Origin: Capniomyces stellatus
Taxonomy: Eukaryota > Kickxellomycota > Harpellomycetes > Harpellales > Legeriomycetaceae
NCBI GenBank assembly: GCA_001661515.1
Contig: LUVW01000044.1
Location: forward strand, 81,684 to 145,683
Reading direction: 5' to 3'
DNA length: 64,000 nt
Shown here: in pieces, positions 60,611 to 64,000 of the stretch
How the letters are laid out: every line of letters begins with the position of its first letter
Numbering within the stretch: the first letter of the stretch is position 1
Notes under the pieces: model-generated
The model's database searches: none
What the model saw: only the letters and a program-made list of their open reading frames with translations
Told to the model about the DNA's origin: nothing
Program-made: the position numbers and the translations under genes

Positions 60611-63600
60611 ATGTCAAGTATGACTTTGAATGAAACCGCGCCGCTGCTATTGAATAGGGAGGACCAAAGGGGGTATGGAAGTGATCCAACGCAGAACTTT
60701 GGGGTTAGGCCAGAGTATCTGGCAAATATGTTGGACCCAAAGGACGAGGAGAGCTTAAAGAAGCTTGGGGGAACAGTTGGGCTTTGTAAAAAGCTGTTGG
60801 TGGACCCAAGTGTAGGCTTGATGTCTAGTGAGGTTCTGAATGGAAACGTTCAGGTAGGGTTGGGAGGCGATAAGTTTGTTGGGCAGAACTTTGAGGCAAG
60901 GAGAAGGTTCTTTGGAGACAATGAGCTGCCAAGCAGCATATCAGCGACGTTTTTGGAATTATTGTATAACGCGATAAACGACAGAACGTTGATTATGTTG
61001 ACAATTGCGGCGTTTGTTTCGCTTCTGGTGGGGTTGTATGATGACAACTATGGATCGCATAAGGACGATGAGACAAAGGTTGGATGGGTGGAGGGAGTGG
61101 CGATTATGGTAGCGGTTGGAGTGGTATGTTTTACGAACGCAATTAACGATTACAACAAGGAGAGGCAGTTCAGAAAGTTGAATGCCAAGAAGGAGGACAG
61201 AACGGTGAAGGTGCTGAGGGATGGGGGAGAAATGGAGGTTGGGGTTAGAGAAGTGAATGTTGGAGATGTGTTGATGATTGAGCCAGGAGACATTATGGCA
61301 GTTGATGGGGTGTACTTGAGTGGACATGATGTGATTTGTGACGAGAGCAGTGCAACGGGAGAGTCGGATGCTATAAAGAAGGGGACTATGGAGGAAGGCA
61401 AGGATGTGTTTATTCTGAGTGGAGCAAAGGTACTTTCGGGGGTGGGAAAAGTACTTGTTGTTGCAGTTGGAAAGAACTCGTTTTATGGAAAGATCATGAT
61501 GGCAATGCGGGGAGTAGGGGCAACAGAGACGCCACTGCAAAAGAAGCTGAATGGGTTGTCAGAGGAGATTGCCAAGTATGGTATATCGGCAGCAGGGCTT
61601 TTGTTCATGACGCTGATACTAAAGTACTTGTTGGCGTCGGCAATGCTGGACGAGTTCCCAGGATTTGACGAGGTATTTAGCAAGCTGATAGCAATAGCGA
61701 TTGAGTGTATTACGGTGATTGTTGTAGCAGTGCCAGAGGGGCTTCCAATGGCGGTTACTATTGCGTTGGCATATGCAACAACGCAGATGATAAAGGACGG
61801 AAACTTGGTGAGACAGCTGTCGGCATGCGAGACTATGGGAGGAGCAACAGCGGTTTGTACAGACAAGACAGGGACATTGACGCAGAACAGAATGACAGTT
61901 GTTCGCGCTATAGCAGGAGGAAGCGAGATGGACAGCTATGAAGAGGCAGTATCATTTATGAACTCGATTCCGCCAATTGTGTCAAAGATGATATGCGAGG
62001 GATCGGCAATAAACTCGGCAGCGTTTGAGGGGGCAGATGAGAATGGAAACATAGAGTTTATTGGAAGCAAGTCAGAGTGTGCATTGCTAGAGTTTATTAA
62101 GCGATGTGGAGCGGATTACAGATCAATCAGAAGCGACAACGAGCCTCTGTTTGTATGGCCATTTTCCTCAGAAAGGAAGCTTATGGCAACAGCGATCAAT
62201 GACAAAAACAGCAACGGCGAGGAGACCATAAGACTGCACGTCAAGGGGGCATCAGAGATAATTCTTGGAAACTGCACGCACGTGATTGACAGCAACGGAC
62301 AGGTAGTTGAGATGACCAGCACGTTCAGAATTGAGCTGGAACGGGCAATTTACAGATACGCCCATAAGGCACTGAGAACATTTGCGCTTGGGTACAAACA
62401 GATCAACAAGAAGGACATGGCTGAGTTTGACTCGGAGAACCCACCAGTTTCAGGGCTTGTGTGGATTGGGTTGATGGGTATCCAGGACCCACTGCGACCA
62501 GCAGTAGTCAACAGTGTAGCCGAGTGTCACAGATCCGGGGTGTTCGTGCGCATGATCACAGGAGACAACATTGAGACAGCAGAGGCAATAGCAAGAAACG
62601 CAGGAATTTTGACGAAGGGTGGCCGGTCAGTTAGCGGGCCAGACTGGAGAAAAATGACACCTCAGCAACAACATCAACTGCTGCCCAGACTACAAGTAAT
62701 GGCAAGATCTTCGCCACTTGACAAACAGATTGTGGTGACTAGGCTGCAGGAGCGAGGCGAGGTGGTTGCTATGACAGGTGATGGAACCAATGACGCGCCA
62801 GCCTTGAAGCTTGCTGACGTTGGATTCTCAATGGGAATAGCAGGAACTGAGGTGGCAAAGGAGGCGTCCGACATCATATTGATGGATGACAACTTCAGTT
62901 CGATTGTACAGTCGTTGAAGTGGGGAAGAGCTGTAAACGATTCAGTTAGAAAGTTTTTGCAGTTCCAGCTTACTGTAAACATCACTGCTGTCATCCTAAC
63001 CTTTGTCAGTTCCGTCATCTCTTCAAGCGGAAAGTCGGCTCTTACTGCTGTCCAGCTGCTTTGGGTAAACATGATTATGGACACTTTGGCCGCCCTGGCC
63101 TTGGCAACTGAGGGCCCAACCGAGGGGCTGCTCAACAGACTGCCAATTCCAAAGAACGCAAGCCTGATCACCTTTGAAATGTGGCGAATGATCATCATCC
63201 AGTCTATTTTCCAAGTCTCTGTGAACTTGGTCTTGCTGAACATTGGTCACGACCTCTTCAAGCTGCCATACGACGAGGCTGGCGATGCTGTGCTTGGAAC
63301 TATTGTCTTCAACACCTTTGTTTTCCTCCAGGTATTTAACGAGCTCAACTGCAGACGAATTCTTCCAAACCAGTACAACATCTTTGAGAACATTCTATCC
63401 GACCACGGCTTCCTATATGTCCAAGTTGTTGTCATTTCCCTCCAGTACATCCTGGTTACCTATGGTGGCCTAGCCTTCTCAACCGTTCCTCTAACCCTGC
63501 CTCAATGGATAGCAACCATTTTCATCGGTAGTCTTGGCTTGCCTGTTGGTTTTATTGTAAGAACCCTGCCTGATTTCGGTGCTTGTTACGGCCTACAAAG

Positions 63601-63898
63601 CTCAAACAGCGCCGAACAGCAGTTCAGACCCGAGATCACCATGGCTGAAATGGGCCGCGCCCAAAACGTAAAGAACGTCAAGAATGTCATGAACTTCTTT
63701 ACTAAGGTCAGATCTTCCATGAACAACAGGAACGACTCTGATGCTAACGTACATGCCGACTTGCTCGCTCTCTCAGCCACCGATGACGTCAGTGCCCCTG
63801 CGTCCAGCTCCGGAAACGTTGCTGGTTCCGACAATGTTTTGGCTGCCAAGTTTGTTTCCAAACTAGCTAAATCCAAAGCCCGCAAGATCGACCCTTAA
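60611..63898 (+). CDS. PMC1: P2B-type calcium-transporting ATPase (PMC1/PMCA-like)
   Basis: ATP-driven Ca2+ pump, in fungi usually of the vacuolar membrane. Intronless, 1095 residues. Motifs in order: SSATGESDAIKKG (actuator TGES near residue 248), AVPEGLPMAVTIALAYAT (TM4 Ca site), CSDKTGT-type site read here as CTDKTGTLTQNRMTV (phosphorylated Asp418), KGASEIIL (nucleotide domain), RMITGDNIETAEAIARNAG, and MTGDGTNDAPALKLADVGFS (near residue 721). TM5-6 carries LTVNITAVILTF and LLWVNMIMDTLAALALATEG, matching PMCA rather than SERCA. A C-terminal tail of about 100 residues is Ala/Ser/Asn-rich with basic clusters and may hold a regulatory segment. Base composition changes markedly along the gene, from purine-rich to pyrimidine-rich near 62940. 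Confidence 0.97.
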   Translation: MSSMTLNETAPLLLNREDQRGYGSDPTQNFGVRPEYLANMLDPKDEESLKKLGGTVGLCKKLLVDPSVGLMSSEVLNGNVQVGLGGDKFVGQNFEARRRFFGDNELPSSISATFLELLYNAINDRTLIMLTIAAFVSLLVGLYDDNYGSHKDDETKVGWVEGVAIMVAVGVVCFTNAINDYNKERQFRKLNAKKEDRTVKVLRDGGEMEVGVREVNVGDVLMIEPGDIMAVDGVYLSGHDVICDESSATGESDAIKKGTMEEGKDVFILSGAKVLSGVGKVLVVAVGKNSFYGKIMMAMRGVGATETPLQKKLNGLSEEIAKYGISAAGLLFMTLILKYLLASAMLDEFPGFDEVFSKLIAIAIECITVIVVAVPEGLPMAVTIALAYATTQMIKDGNLVRQLSACETMGGATAVCTDKTGTLTQNRMTVVRAIAGGSEMDSYEEAVSFMNSIPPIVSKMICEGSAINSAAFEGADENGNIEFIGSKSECALLEFIKRCGADYRSIRSDNEPLFVWPFSSERKLMATAINDKNSNGEETIRLHVKGASEIILGNCTHVIDSNGQVVEMTSTFRIELERAIYRYAHKALRTFALGYKQINKKDMAEFDSENPPVSGLVWIGLMGIQDPLRPAVVNSVAECHRSGVFVRMITGDNIETAEAIARNAGILTKGGRSVSGPDWRKMTPQQQHQLLPRLQVMARSSPLDKQIVVTRLQERGEVVAMTGDGTNDAPALKLADVGFSMGIAGTEVAKEASDIILMDDNFSSIVQSLKWGRAVNDSVRKFLQFQLTVNITAVILTFVSSVISSSGKSALTAVQLLWVNMIMDTLAALALATEGPTEGLLNRLPIPKNASLITFEMWRMIIIQSIFQVSVNLVLLNIGHDLFKLPYDEAGDAVLGTIVFNTFVFLQVFNELNCRRILPNQYNIFENILSDHGFLYVQVVVISLQYILVTYGGLAFSTVPLTLPQWIATIFIGSLGLPVGFIVRTLPDFGACYGLQSSNSAEQQFRPEITMAEMGRAQNVKNVKNVMNFFTKVRSSMNNRNDSDANVHADLLALSATDDVSAPASSSGNVAGSDNVLAAKFVSKLAKSKARKIDP

Positions 63899-63976
63899 TT
63901 TTTTTTTTTTACTATTGTTCTTTCGCCCGTTTTTCTTCTTTTACTTTTTCATTTTAACGCCTGATTTTCGTTTTAC

Positions 63977-64000
63977 TTTTTTTTTTTTTTTTTTTTTTTT
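63977..64000. repeat. poly-T run at window end
   Basis: At least 24 T residues reaching the window edge, downstream of the calcium pump. Its true length is not visible. Confidence 0.9.

Overview
This is a window of AT-rich nuclear DNA from a fungus. The genes are interrupted by many short spliceosomal introns, mostly 90-180 nt with donors near GTAAGT and acceptors in TAG or CAG. The coding content is a typical fungal housekeeping set plus a BGL2-type GH17 cell-wall glucanase. NIPSNAP and RNF220-type proteins, which are not usual in well-known yeasts, suggest an early-diverging fungal lineage (Zoopagomycota or Kickxellomycotina is a guess). No rRNA, tRNA, CRISPR array, complete transposon or virus-derived gene was recognised by eye; tRNA and snRNA scanning could not be done exhaustively.

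Layout. 1-4151 holds no supportable gene. 4152-8483 holds two adjacent unrecognised genes: a short signal-peptide protein and a 1239-residue single-pass membrane protein. 9218-15864 holds a DNA-3-methyladenine glycosylase, an OPT-family transporter with a spliced 12-codon first exon, and a convergent NIPSNAP gene. After about 4 kb of AT-rich DNA come a lysine-rich basic protein (20089-20466) and the GH17 glucanase (21738-22829). 25408-30597 holds a nine-exon SIRT2/HST2-type sirtuin and a three-exon FAD synthase. 32020-36983 holds CCT7, LSM7 with an RGG-rich extension, and ribosomal protein L3 with an ATG-only first exon. 38125-43680 holds NFU1, the NatB catalytic subunit (six exons) and NSE4. 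44697-48509 holds an RNF220-type RING ligase convergent with a TMEM115 gene. 50954-57504 holds an oxysterol-binding protein, ribosomal protein S10 and a BET double-bromodomain protein. 60611-63898 is a P2B calcium ATPase.

The ORF list alone hides most gene structures. I rebuilt the spliced genes by matching splice phases and family alignments, and each reconstructed CDS has a length divisible by three. The genes are not an operon or a pathway cluster; they cover translation, folding, RNA decay, chromatin, Fe-S, flavin, lipid and calcium homeostasis. I did not find a convincing new multi-gene system. The most unusual signals are a transcription-oriented purine-to-pyrimidine switch inside long genes, very small exons (ATG-only, 20 nt, possibly 4 nt), the RGG extension on Lsm7, two sites with mutually exclusive hairpins, and the large orphan membrane protein with recurring KSKS-type motifs.
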